A stretch of DNA of 5,944 bases from Methyloprofundus sp. (lineage in GTDB: Bacteria; Pseudomonadota; Gammaproteobacteria; Methylococcales; Methylomonadaceae), in assembly GCA_013138555.1 (NCBI GenBank), contig WTCN01000264.1, forward strand, positions 1 to 5,944, read 5' to 3'. The notes beneath the pieces are model-generated. The model was not told where the DNA came from and searched no databases. It was given only the letters and a program-made list of their open reading frames with translations. Shown in pieces: positions 1 to 5,660 of this stretch. The number at the start of each line of letters is the position of its first letter. The stretch's first letter is position 1. A program made the translations under genes and the position numbers.

Positions 1-1
1 T

Positions 2-22
2 TTCACTACCGTACACTTTTTA
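2..22 (+). repeat. Terminal inverted repeat, transposase 3' side (IRR)
   Basis: Positions 2-22 are the exact reverse complement of 1188-1208. The core reads CACTACCGTACACTTTTT. The match stops at position 1 on the outside and at 23 on the inside, which sets the 21-bp length. The repeat ends five bases before the transposase stop codon at 28-30. Confidence 0.93.
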
Positions 23-27
23 CTTCC

Positions 28-1122
28 TCACAGCAAAGCCTTGCCTGATAAAGTGAGGCAGAACTGAGGAAGTGCTTTTCCTTCTCTCAGCCAGCGCTTT
101 AATAACCGCATTCCAAGTGTAAACAAACTCAAATCACAACGATCTTTGCGGTGAATGATTTTATCCCAGCCCTTATCCAACGCAAGCTCTCCTAAATAAA
201 CCATCCATATATAAGCTAAAGCTGCCGCTATAATGAGTCGGGAAACCCTCTCAGGTGATCTCAACCCACTTTTCTGTAAGTTAAACCCTCGACCTTTGAG
301 ATCTGAAAAAAGAGTTTCTATACGAAAGCGTTTTCGATACCAATTAACAGCCTCACCACCTGTAGGAAGATTAGTAACCAAGTAAATAGGATCGCTATAT
401 TTTTTTCCCCAATAAACAACCGCTCTTACTACAATACTACGTTTACGAGTAAATTCAAGCCCCGATATCTCAGTCATGCCTCCTTGTTCAGGGCAAATAT
501 CTTTAAATGTAAATTCATCTTCATTCTCATACAATATCGCATTATTTGCAGTTCGGCAGGCATATTCCCAACCGTAACCACTGATAGTTTCCAGCCAATC
601 TGCTCCATCAAACTCCCCATCACCTAAACAAATAACGGCTGTGCCTTGTGGGATAATCGCCTGAACTGATTTAATCAGTTCAATATGCATATCTTGAGGA
701 AAATGTCCTTTTTTACCTTTACGAGTGACCCACAATAATGGCAGAGACCTGCCTTTATAAATCATACTGACCATCAATGTAATGCAGCCTTGTGCTGTTG
801 TGCTGCCATCAATAGCAAGTACCAGCGTTTGTTTGGCCAAACACTGAATCAGAGCTTCTATAAAAGGTAAATAAAATAGATCGACACCCACCTTTTCATT
901 TTTCAGCCAACGGCGCAATTGCATGATTTGGCTTTCTTCTTTACCTGAGCCTGGAATTTCACCTGCAACATTAGCTAACTTGACAGATTTACTCTGTAAA
1001 ATACCGCAAATAAACCCTGTCAGAATATTTAAGCCATTATTTTGACGTTTGCTGGAGTCAAAATCCCAAGATTTTTGAAGACAGCTATGGATAGTACGGT
1101 AAACCTTGTAAGAATCTGACAA
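28..1122 (-). CDS. IS4-family DDE transposase
   Basis: This 364-residue transposase would catalyse cut-and-paste movement of the enclosing element. The RNase H-like fold is marked by a first aspartate in AIDGS (D105), a second in LGDGEFDG (D168) and the glutamate in RIET (E269). The last lies within a full YREK signature: Y262, R265, E269, K276. A basic segment (RKGKKGHFP, 134-142) follows the first beta-strands, and the N-terminal ~90 residues are the probable end-binding region. The start is a TTG at 1120-1122. An in-frame stop lies at 1135-1137, just upstream, and the first internal ATG would not come until residue 67, so TTG is the best start. No good Shine-Dalgarno precedes it, which is common for transposases kept at low expression. 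The reading frame is intact. Confidence 0.92.
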   Translation of the reverse strand: MSDSYKVYRTIHSCLQKSWDFDSSKRQNNGLNILTGFICGILQSKSVKLANVAGEIPGSGKEESQIMQLRRWLKNEKVGVDLFYLPFIEALIQCLAKQTLVLAIDGSTTAQGCITLMVSMIYKGRSLPLLWVTRKGKKGHFPQDMHIELIKSVQAIIPQGTAVICLGDGEFDGADWLETISGYGWEYACRTANNAILYENEDEFTFKDICPEQGGMTEISGLEFTRKRSIVVRAVVYWGKKYSDPIYLVTNLPTGGEAVNWYRKRFRIETLFSDLKGRGFNLQKSGLRSPERVSRLIIAAALAYIWMVYLGELALDKGWDKIIHRKDRCDLSLFTLGMRLLKRWLREGKALPQFCLTLSGKALL

Positions 1123-1187
1123 TGTAGGATACTTTCAGTGCAAACTTTTTACATTATCATCTTTGCTAGATTTGGCAATACCTATTT

Positions 1188-1208
1188 TAAAAAGTGTACG
1201 GTAGTGAA
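1188..1208 (-). repeat. Terminal inverted repeat, transposase 5' side (IRL)
   Basis: This is a perfect 21-bp reverse complement of positions 2-22, with core AAAAAGTGTACGGTAGTG. It lies about 65 bp upstream of the transposase TTG start, so the transposase promoter must be within or just inside this end. No convincing -35/-10 pair was found there. A GATAAT hexamer inside the leader has no well-spaced -35 partner. Confidence 0.93.
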
Positions 1209-1275
1209 TAAATAGTATGGTTTATCTATTTGGCTTTATGAATATCGGCTCAATAACAAAAAATTCACCTGGTGC

Positions 1276-1294
1276 TTTTTTTTGGGGGGGCGGG
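1276..1294. repeat. T8-G7 homopolymer junction
   Basis: Eight T (1276-1283) are followed directly by seven G (1284-1290), then C and GGG. The tract lies in the 94-bp non-coding gap between the insertion sequence and the hairpin after the H1-like gene. Read on the minus strand it becomes a C-rich then A-rich stretch. Nothing coding spans it. It may be an error-prone sequencing spot or a length-variable tract. The rest of 1209-1302 shows no recognisable feature. Confidence 0.6.
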
Positions 1295-1302
1295 CGTAAA
1301 GG

Positions 1303-1326
1303 CAGAAACCCACGTGTGGGTTTCTG
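1303..1326 (-). terminator. Hairpin downstream of the H1-like gene (probable terminator)
   Basis: An 11-bp perfect stem (CAGAAACCCAC, 1303-1313, pairing with GTGGGTTTCTG, 1316-1326) lies 18 bases beyond the stop codon of the H1-like gene. The two central bases leave an effective loop of about four. In the minus direction the following tract (CCTTTACG) is only weakly U-rich. In the plus direction the hairpin is followed by TTTAAC. It could therefore act as a weak bidirectional terminator or as a 3' stabilising stem-loop. The stem is certain and its function is inferred from position. Confidence 0.6.
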
Positions 1327-1344
1327 TTTAACTGTAAAGGATTC

Positions 1345-1545
1345 TTAAGCTAATTTTTTTAATGCTTTTTTTGCAATTTTTTTAGCAGATTTTTTGTTAC
1401 TAGGCTGTTTTTTCAAAATAGCTTTTGCAACTTTCTTGGCGACTGATTTTGCCCCCTTTTTTGCTACGACTTTTTTTGCGACCGCTTTTTTAGTGACTTT
1501 TGCAGCAACTTTTTTGGCCGCTTTTTTCTTTATGGCTTTAGACAT
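1345..1545 (-). CDS. Histone H1-like lysine/alanine-rich DNA-binding protein
   Basis: This is a 66-residue, extremely basic protein: 27 lysines and 16 alanines, no aspartate, glutamate or aromatic residue. It is built from degenerate KKxAKK/VAKK repeats along its whole length. This composition matches the bacterial H1-like/AlgP-type tails, which bind DNA electrostatically and affect nucleoid compaction. No folded domain is visible, so it should be disordered until bound. The ATG at 1543-1545 is supported by an AAGGAAA ribosome binding site six bases upstream and a clear sigma-70 promoter. A hairpin follows the stop. The neighbouring divergent gene also ends in a lysine-rich tail. Low-complexity composition means homology cannot be proved by similarity alone. 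A shadow open frame on the opposite strand is an artefact of the AAA-rich codons. Confidence 0.75.
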   Translation of the reverse strand: MSKAIKKKAAKKVAAKVTKKAVAKKVVAKKGAKSVAKKVAKAILKKQPSNKKSAKKIAKKALKKLA

Positions 1546-1551
1546 GGTCGG

Positions 1552-1558
1552 TTTCCTT
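1552..1558 (-). promoter_or_regulatory. Ribosome binding site of the H1-like gene
   Basis: On the minus strand AAGGAAA stands six bases before the ATG at 1543-1545. It is a good Shine-Dalgarno match at normal spacing and fixes the start of this small low-complexity gene, which could otherwise be doubted. Confidence 0.75.
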
Positions 1559-1610
1559 AATAAAAAAAATAATAATACAAATAACTTACTAATAGTAATA
1601 AGTTATAGTT

Positions 1611-1639
1611 ATAATATATTTATTATTCCTTAAGGTCAA
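1611..1639 (-). promoter_or_regulatory. Sigma-70 promoter of the H1-like gene
   Basis: On the minus strand TTGACC (1634-1639) is followed after exactly 17 bases by TATTAT (1611-1616). Both hexamers are close to the sigma-70 consensus at ideal spacing. Transcription would begin near 1604, giving a leader of about 60 nt that is strongly AT-rich. The leader contains an imperfect inverted repeat, with AACTTA and TAAGTT arms, around 1580-1602. The strength of the match suggests high expression, as expected for a nucleoid protein. Confidence 0.7.
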
Positions 1640-1646
1640 ATAATAA

Positions 1647-1666
1647 GAGCCTAGGTTGAGCCTCAA
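1647..1666. promoter_or_regulatory. Candidate operator between divergent promoters
   Basis: GAGCCT occurs at 1647-1652 and again at 1658-1663, exactly 11 bp apart, about one helical turn. The second copy sits inside an 11-bp palindrome, TTGAG-C-CTCAA (1656-1666). The block lies just upstream of the H1-like promoter's -35 and just before a TTGACT (1672-1677) that could be the -35 of the HTH gene, though that one lacks a well-spaced -10. The arrangement suggests a site for a dimeric regulator. The repeats are short and chance is possible. Confidence 0.3.
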
Positions 1667-1700
1667 TATTGTTGACTTAGGGCATACACAAAATAATTTG

Positions 1701-1721
1701 GGTAGCTACCTGGAACGCAGG
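1701..1721 (+). promoter_or_regulatory. Candidate operator upstream of the HTH gene
   Basis: A perfect 10-bp palindrome, GGTAGCTACC (1701-1710), abuts a second small inverted repeat, CCTG-GAACG-CAGG (1709-1721). Both end about 35 bp before the start of the helix-turn-helix gene. That is a typical position for an autoregulatory operator of a small XRE-type repressor. Only the symmetry is visible and no binding site is known. Confidence 0.35.
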
Positions 1722-1756
1722 ACTTTTTTAACTTAAGAGCAGGTGAATAAAATGAT

Positions 1757-2050
1757 ATGACCTTTATAGAGTTTAAAAAACAGTTACTTGATGCGGAAAT
1801 CAGTTTGCCAAAATTTAGCAAGCTAATCAAAGTCAGTGAAAAAAATATTCAATCCTATAAAAAAAAGGGTGAAGTACCTAATACGATTGCTGTTATAGCA
1901 AGCTGTTTTGTTGTTATGCACAAGCAGGGCCTGGATTTCCGATTTATTATTGAGGAACTAGGACTTGAAGCAAAGACAAAAAAAGGGGCGGGTTTTGCAA
2001 AGAAAAGCAAGGACAATGAAACTGTAGACTCATCAGAACAACAATCTTGA
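1757..2050 (+). CDS. Small XRE-like helix-turn-helix protein with basic tail
   Basis: This 97-residue protein probably binds DNA as a transcriptional regulator. Residues about 16-50 (SLPKFSKLIKVSEKNIQSYK...PNTIAVIAS) follow the layout of XRE/Cro-type HTH domains. A first helix is followed by LxKLIKVSEKNIQSY as turn and recognition helix, a basic KKKGEVP turn, and a helix resembling the scaffold helix that closes such domains. Residues 73-85 form a lysine-rich tail (KTKKGAGFAKKSK), and the last residues are acidic/polar. The start is ATG 1757, preceded by AGGTGA at 1741-1746. An ATG five bases earlier reads into a stop after two codons, so it is not used. It is divergent from the H1-like gene, with palindromes between. 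It has no toxin, methylase or phage neighbour to suggest a specific role. The specific family is unrecognised. Confidence 0.65.
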   Translation: MTFIEFKKQLLDAEISLPKFSKLIKVSEKNIQSYKKKGEVPNTIAVIASCFVVMHKQGLDFRFIIEELGLEAKTKKGAGFAKKSKDNETVDSSEQQS

Positions 2051-2129
2051 GTCCAGTTCACTATACAGATGCTCTCATAGTACCGATATAGTATAGGATG
2101 TGCCAGGCATATAGAAATCATTTAGCTGA

Positions 2130-2142
2130 GAGCCTATGGCTC
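2130..2142. other. Small hairpin between convergent genes
   Basis: GAGCC-TAT-GGCTC (2130-2142) is a 5-bp perfect stem with a 3-base loop. It lies in the 107-bp gap where the HTH gene and the sigma-54 activator gene converge. There is no run of T on either side, so it is at best a weak terminator for either gene. No other terminator is visible in this gap. Confidence 0.25.
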
Positions 2143-2157
2143 AAAGTCGATGTGATT

Positions 2158-3120
2158 TTATTGATTTGCTAAACCATGTTTTTGTATCCGGTACAGTAAA
2201 GTGTCGCGTGATAGCCCTAATAAACGAGCCGACTTGGCACGATTACCATTGGTTCTTTGCAGTGCTTGATGGATAAGGTCTGCTTCCAGTTTGTCCAGAC
2301 TCAGACCTACTTCAGGCAAAGCAAATCCGGAGTTATCTGAATTTTCTGCTGTCTGGGAGGTAAAAAAGTCATGTGGAAAATTTTCCGCTTCTATCGTCTG
2401 GCCCGACAAAAGGATAGAGGTACGCTCACATAAATTTCGTAATTCTCTGATATTACCTGGCCAGTCGTAATTTTTCAGGATTTTAAACGCTTGTTTGCTA
2501 AATTTTGGTGGCGTTCTGGAATGCTCCTTGGAGAAATGTTCCTGAAAATGTTTTATTAAATGCTCAATATCATCCACTCTATCTTTTAATGCCGGTATCT
2601 CTAATGGAATAACATTAATCCGGAAATATAAATCTTCCCTAAACAGCCCCTCCGCAATTTGTTTTTGTAAGTCAGCATTAGATGCTGAAATAATACGCAC
2701 GTCAACTTTGTAAGGTATTGTATCTCCAACGGCCAGGCATTCCCCATTCTCTAGAAAGCGTAATAATTTTGCTTGTACAGTCAGCGGTAAAGAATTAACT
2801 TCGTCAAGAAATAAGGTGCCGCCATCTGCCGCCTGAAAGATACCTGTTTTATTCGATATAGCACCCGTAAAAGCCCCTTTTTTATGCCCAAATAATTCAG
2901 ATTCAATGAGTGATTCAGGTAAGGCGGCACAGTTTAAGATAATAAAAGCTTTGTCTGCACGCTGACTATCTTTCTGTATGGCGTTAGCTAACACCTCTTT
3001 TCCTGTGCCTGTTTCTCCTTTTATTAATACAGTGACATCCGTTGCAGCAACCATGCGTGCGCTTCTCAGCACATTGTCGAATACTGGAGTATGGCTAATG
3101 ATAGATTTAAAGTGACTCAT
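2158..3120 (-). CDS. Sigma-54-dependent activator without sensory domain (PspF-like layout)
   Basis: This 320-residue AAA+ enhancer-binding protein would use ATP hydrolysis to remodel RNA polymerase-sigma-54 at -24/-12 promoters. The AAA+ domain begins almost at the N-terminus: Walker A GETGTGKE (35-42), the sigma-54-contacting loop GAFTGA (82-87), Walker B GGTLFLDE (100-107), arginine fingers in FREDLYFR (R161, R167) and sensor II in PGNIREL (221-227). A Fis-type HTH closes the protein (about 276-318, NRAKSARLLGLSRDTLLYRI). All catalytic motifs are intact. There is no receiver, GAF, PAS or V4R domain, and the length matches PspF-type regulators, so control must come from another protein or from expression level. 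Its ATG overlaps the stop of the upstream membrane-protein gene (ATGA), implying translational coupling. Target promoters were not found in the window. Confidence 0.93.
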   Translation of the reverse strand: MSHFKSIISHTPVFDNVLRSARMVAATDVTVLIKGETGTGKEVLANAIQKDSQRADKAFIILNCAALPESLIESELFGHKKGAFTGAISNKTGIFQAADGGTLFLDEVNSLPLTVQAKLLRFLENGECLAVGDTIPYKVDVRIISASNADLQKQIAEGLFREDLYFRINVIPLEIPALKDRVDDIEHLIKHFQEHFSKEHSRTPPKFSKQAFKILKNYDWPGNIRELRNLCERTSILLSGQTIEAENFPHDFFTSQTAENSDNSGFALPEVGLSLDKLEADLIHQALQRTNGNRAKSARLLGLSRDTLLYRIQKHGLANQ

Positions 3121-3797
3121 ACGCTAATAATTGCAATAAAGACTAATAACATGCCAGCTATTTTTTTAGTCGCATGTAAGTTATTGATACGGCTGATAAA
3201 TGTGCTGACGATACCTGTGCTCGCTACAGCAGGTAATGTGCCTAGGCCAAAGGCCAGCATGATAAGAATACCCGTTGTTATATCCGCTGATGTTGCTGCC
3301 AAGGCCAGTGCGGTATACACTAAACCACAGGGAATCCAGCCCCAGACCATACCAAACAAAAAGGCTTGCGGTAAGGTTGCAACAGGAATAAGTTTTCTGC
3401 CATAAGGTTCTATGGTTTTCCAGAAGCGTGACCCGGTTTTTTCAATATAGGCAAAACTAGGAAACCAGCCTGCTATATAAAAACCAGCGCCGGTAATAAT
3501 TAACGCAGAAATAATCTGTAGTGCCCGATGCCCATGTGCCTCACCTAATGGAAGGGTGAGTAGTGATTCGATTAAACCTACGATTAAGCCCGCGAGCATA
3601 TAGCTAAAAATGCGACCAAAATTATAGCTGAAAATAAAGGCCATCATTTTAGACTTATGGCTACGAATTTCTGGTTTTAGGCTAAAAGACAAGGTGCCAA
3701 TAATCGACCCGCACATAGATACACAATGTATGCTACTGAACAGACCTATAAAAAAGGCGATAAAAATGGGAGAACTGATGAGTTGTGTAATATCCAT
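3117..3797 (-). CDS. TauE/SafE-like (DsbD_2/CcdA-related) inner-membrane protein
   Basis: This 226-residue protein has about six transmembrane segments, roughly at residues 10-30, 51-78, 92-111, 144-168, 174-196 and 211-226. Two conserved cysteine motifs mark the family often annotated as sulfite exporter TauE/SafE or as the DsbD_2 transmembrane region: HCxxMCG (H24, C25, M28, C29) in the first helix and IPCG (C157) in the fourth, followed by GLGTLPA (184-190). Relatives occur next to the cbb3-oxidase assembly genes ccoGHIS in proteobacteria and are suspected to act in copper handling or thiol transfer. The true substrate is not established and 'sulfite exporter' should not be taken literally. 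Length is normal. The start at 3795-3797 has a poor ribosome binding site, but the next in-frame Met (residue 28) lies inside the conserved motif. It overlaps the downstream activator gene by four bases. Confidence 0.8.
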   Translation of the reverse strand: MDITQLISSPIFIAFFIGLFSSIHCVSMCGSIIGTLSFSLKPEIRSHKSKMMAFIFSYNFGRIFSYMLAGLIVGLIESLLTLPLGEAHGHRALQIISALIITGAGFYIAGWFPSFAYIEKTGSRFWKTIEPYGRKLIPVATLPQAFLFGMVWGWIPCGLVYTALALAATSADITTGILIMLAFGLGTLPAVASTGIVSTFISRINNLHATKKIAGMLLVFIAIISV

Positions 3798-3962
3798 ACT
3801 GTATATACTAGCATACCCACTTTGCTGAGGTATAGGGGGGATTTTTGCTTATTAATAAATAGGCTATATGGCGCTTATTATTGGGTTATATAACATAGTT
3901 CTGGGTTGCACTATTTGTATTTTGCTTGATAAGTTAATTTAGCCAGCATTATGTTTTTGCAT

Positions 3963-3997
3963 AAAAAAAGGCTTGTATTATAAAATACAAGCCTTTT
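3963..3997 (-). terminator. Intrinsic terminator of the complete porin gene
   Basis: Read on the minus strand, a 14-bp perfect stem (arms 3984-3997 and 3966-3979, core GGCTTGTATT) with a four-base loop is followed by seven T (complement of A 3963-3969, partly inside the stem). It lies 29 bases after the porin stop codon. This is a classic rho-independent terminator and should separate the porin from the membrane-protein/activator operon downstream. Confidence 0.92.
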
Positions 3998-4026
3998 AAT
4001 CCGTTAGCTAGGGTAGGTGTCAGGAA

Positions 4027-5277
4027 TTAGAATTTTACAATCATATCCATTGCAAGTGAGATTTGAGAGTCATCAACACCCAGGCCATTCGAACCTATAT
4101 TAAAGACTTTCTCGTCTGCCCAGTCAAAGCGTAACTCAGGGCGGAAAGTAAACCAGGATATTGGCGAGTAGTTTAGACCAATTGACGCGGCAAGGTAATT
4201 TGCGCCAACCGCATTCACACGGTGTGCTCCCCCTTTGTCATTAAACCATTCTGCACGCAAGCCAACACCTACCTGGTCGGTGATGTCATAAGTCAGATAT
4301 TGATTGATACCAAACCAGTTACCCGCCTCTGAGCCTGGATAAGCACCACCACCAGCAGGCACACGACCATCAGAATCGGTCGCTGCCCGGTCACTTGCCT
4401 GAGTTCCAAAATCATGCTGGAAAACATAATGCAGATCACCGGTGATGTCATGGGTCGCAACGATGCTATACATGGTTCTGTTGCCGGATTTATTCTCATC
4501 AGAATCTCCGGTGATTAATTGCACAGCAACCGATGTCGCTTGACTATTACTAGTCCAGTTGACACCACCGAGAAAACTCCAGGCCGTCATATGGGTCGTG
4601 ACATTGTCCCAGCCCATAACCGCACCGGCATTGATTGAAAAATTATCATCAATATCATACTCAAACACGATACCATTATGGGTAAAGGGTTCAGCGTATA
4701 GCATGGTATAAGAGTGTGAATAAAAGAAATTGTCGGGAGCCGTGACAGTTTCATAACCAATACTGGTATAAAAATGACCTATTTTAGCACTGATACCATT
4801 AGCGATAGGTGCGTATAGTTCAAGGTATAATTGCGGCAGGGCAAAATTATAGTAACTACGATCCAGGTTGTTTCCCATGTTGTTGTCCCAGTTTATGGCC
4901 TGAGTTTTTTGGGCATCGGTACCAAACATGATGTCCATGCGGCCCCCTATTTCCACATGATCACTCCCTTTATTAATGGCTCGTTCAATATAAAAATTTA
5001 ATTGATTAAGCAAAAACTCATTATTACGATCATTAAATGACAAAGGGGCGTTATTACGGTCATCGCGGTTATGCGATGCATAGGTAATCCCCCCAGAAGC
5101 CCAGAGACCTACTTCAAAACCAGTGTCTTTCATGAACTTAGTATCATTGATAATGCCTGTAAACAGCGTATCAGATGAGAGTAAATAGGAGTCCTCAGTG
5201 TCAGCTAATACTTGAAAACTTGCAAGGAGTACAGCGCTGCTTAGTAACGTTCGTTTGAATATTTTTTTTCTATTCAT
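4027..5277 (-). CDS. Outer-membrane beta-barrel porin, BBP2/OmpL-like
   Basis: This is a 416-residue secreted precursor. The signal peptide (MNRKKIFKRT, then a hydrophobic stretch) should be cut after VLA at residue 25, before DTED. The mature chain is rich in alternating polar/aromatic beta-strands. It contains the block GHFYTSIGYE...APDNFFYSHSY...EPFTHNG (167-202), which I recognise as characteristic of the putative beta-barrel porin-2 (BBP2, OmpL-like) family. It ends in phenylalanine (MIVKF), the usual C-terminal signal for BAM-dependent outer-membrane insertion. A Gly/Ala-rich loop lies near 304-320. The substrate is unknown; passive diffusion of small solutes is likely. ATG 5275-5277 is preceded by a modest GGA eight bases upstream. 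It has its own terminator. A paralogue lies directly upstream on the same strand. Confidence 0.85.
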   Translation of the reverse strand: MNRKKIFKRTLLSSAVLLASFQVLADTEDSYLLSSDTLFTGIINDTKFMKDTGFEVGLWASGGITYASHNRDDRNNAPLSFNDRNNEFLLNQLNFYIERAINKGSDHVEIGGRMDIMFGTDAQKTQAINWDNNMGNNLDRSYYNFALPQLYLELYAPIANGISAKIGHFYTSIGYETVTAPDNFFYSHSYTMLYAEPFTHNGIVFEYDIDDNFSINAGAVMGWDNVTTHMTAWSFLGGVNWTSNSQATSVAVQLITGDSDENKSGNRTMYSIVATHDITGDLHYVFQHDFGTQASDRAATDSDGRVPAGGGAYPGSEAGNWFGINQYLTYDITDQVGVGLRAEWFNDKGGAHRVNAVGANYLAASIGLNYSPISWFTFRPELRFDWADEKVFNIGSNGLGVDDSQISLAMDMIVKF

Positions 5278-5388
5278 AATAATCCAAAATAATTAATTTA
5301 AAAGTAGTTCTTAAGGTCGGTGTTACTACTATTTAGGCATAGTGAGGCTAAGACCTATTTATAGTTTTTGTGACTCGGCTTGGCTTGA

Positions 5389-5417
5389 AACATAAAAAAT
5401 CTAGCGTTTTTTATGTT
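5389..5417. repeat. 11-bp perfect AT-rich inverted repeat
   Basis: AACATAAAAAA (5389-5399) and TTTTTTATGTT (5407-5417) are perfect complements separated by seven bases (TCTAGCG). The repeat sits about 110-140 bp upstream of the porin start. It could be an operator for a dimeric regulator or an AT-rich upstream activating site. The stem contains too few G-C pairs for a convincing terminator, although each arm supplies a T run on one strand. Confidence 0.5.
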
Positions 5418-5486
5418 GTATTCAATATTAAGTTATATGAAATTAATAGTATATTAGCTTGTGAATCATGTAATAGCTAGTTTGAT

Positions 5487-5660
5487 ATGATAAAAATGAC
5501 TTTTATTTTAACTCTGCTACTGATATTCGCCAGTCTGACGTTTAAGAGTTGGGTATCTTACAGCCAGCGTATCAGTTATTTTGGTTGTTATAGCCTGAAA
5601 ATGCTTAGAAACATGTTGCAAAGTAACTGTGTAGCGTTTTATATGGTATTAATGGGGTAA
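5487..5660 (+). CDS. Possible 57-aa single-TM small protein
   Basis: An open frame opposite in direction to the porins encodes a short N-terminus (MIKMTFILTLLLIFASLTF) that would form one hydrophobic helix. A Ser/Tyr-rich and basic remainder follows (residues 20-57), with two cysteines. No Shine-Dalgarno sequence precedes either the ATG at 5487 or the alternative at 5496, no promoter is clear, and no family is recognised. It could be a real small membrane protein, a gene remnant, or chance. The hydrophobic start is the only positive sign. Confidence 0.25.
   Translation: MIKMTFILTLLLIFASLTFKSWVSYSQRISYFGCYSLKMLRNMLQSNCVAFYMVLMG

Larger units (their letters stand above)
2..1208 (-). mobile_element. 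Complete IS4-family insertion sequence
   Basis: A 1207-bp element bounded by perfect 21-bp inverted repeats (2-22 and 1188-1208) encloses one transposase gene that fills most of it. The transposase carries the DDE triad and the Y(2)R(3)E(6)K signature that define the IS4 family, and the size is at the compact end for that family. The gene is uninterrupted and both ends are present, so the copy looks intact and possibly active. The target-site duplication cannot be checked because only one base lies left of the element. The outer boundary could also be a few bases further in, if the outermost matching TTC/GAA bases belong to the target. It sits downstream of the H1-like gene and its hairpin, so no recognisable gene is disrupted on the right side. 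Confidence 0.9.

Noticed and set aside
1209..1302. Minus-strand run of open codons that could be a gene remnant next to the insertion sequence
   Set aside because: Only about 17 clear codons before a stop, no start codon, and the upstream part runs through the homopolymer tract; nothing recognisable.
1394..1633. Plus-strand open frame of 79 codons rich in Phe and Ala
   Set aside because: It is the antisense of the lysine/alanine-rich gene: AAA codons read as TTT. That gene has a promoter, a ribosome binding site and a hairpin; this frame has none.
1855..2121. Minus-strand open frame of 88 codons opposite the HTH gene
   Set aside because: Overlaps the HTH gene almost wholly, shows no recognisable domain and has serine-rich shadow composition.
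2234..2253. TTGGCACG resembling the -24 box of a sigma-54 promoter
   Set aside because: No TTGC-type -12 element at the right spacing, and it lies inside the Fis HTH coding sequence of the activator.
3091..3405. Plus-strand open frame of 104 codons
   Set aside because: Antisense shadow of the TauE/DsbD_2 gene, whose conserved motifs are unmistakable on the minus strand.
3849..3858. TTATTAATAA palindrome upstream of the TauE/DsbD_2 gene
   Set aside because: Wholly AT in an AT-rich region, short, and without a supporting promoter; likely chance.
3949..3964. TTATG/CATAA hairpin next to the porin terminator
   Set aside because: Five AT-rich pairs overlapping the terminator's T tract; no independent support.
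4293..4499. Minus-strand open frame of 68 codons inside the porin
   Set aside because: Alternate-frame shadow within the well-supported porin; no ribosome binding site or domain.
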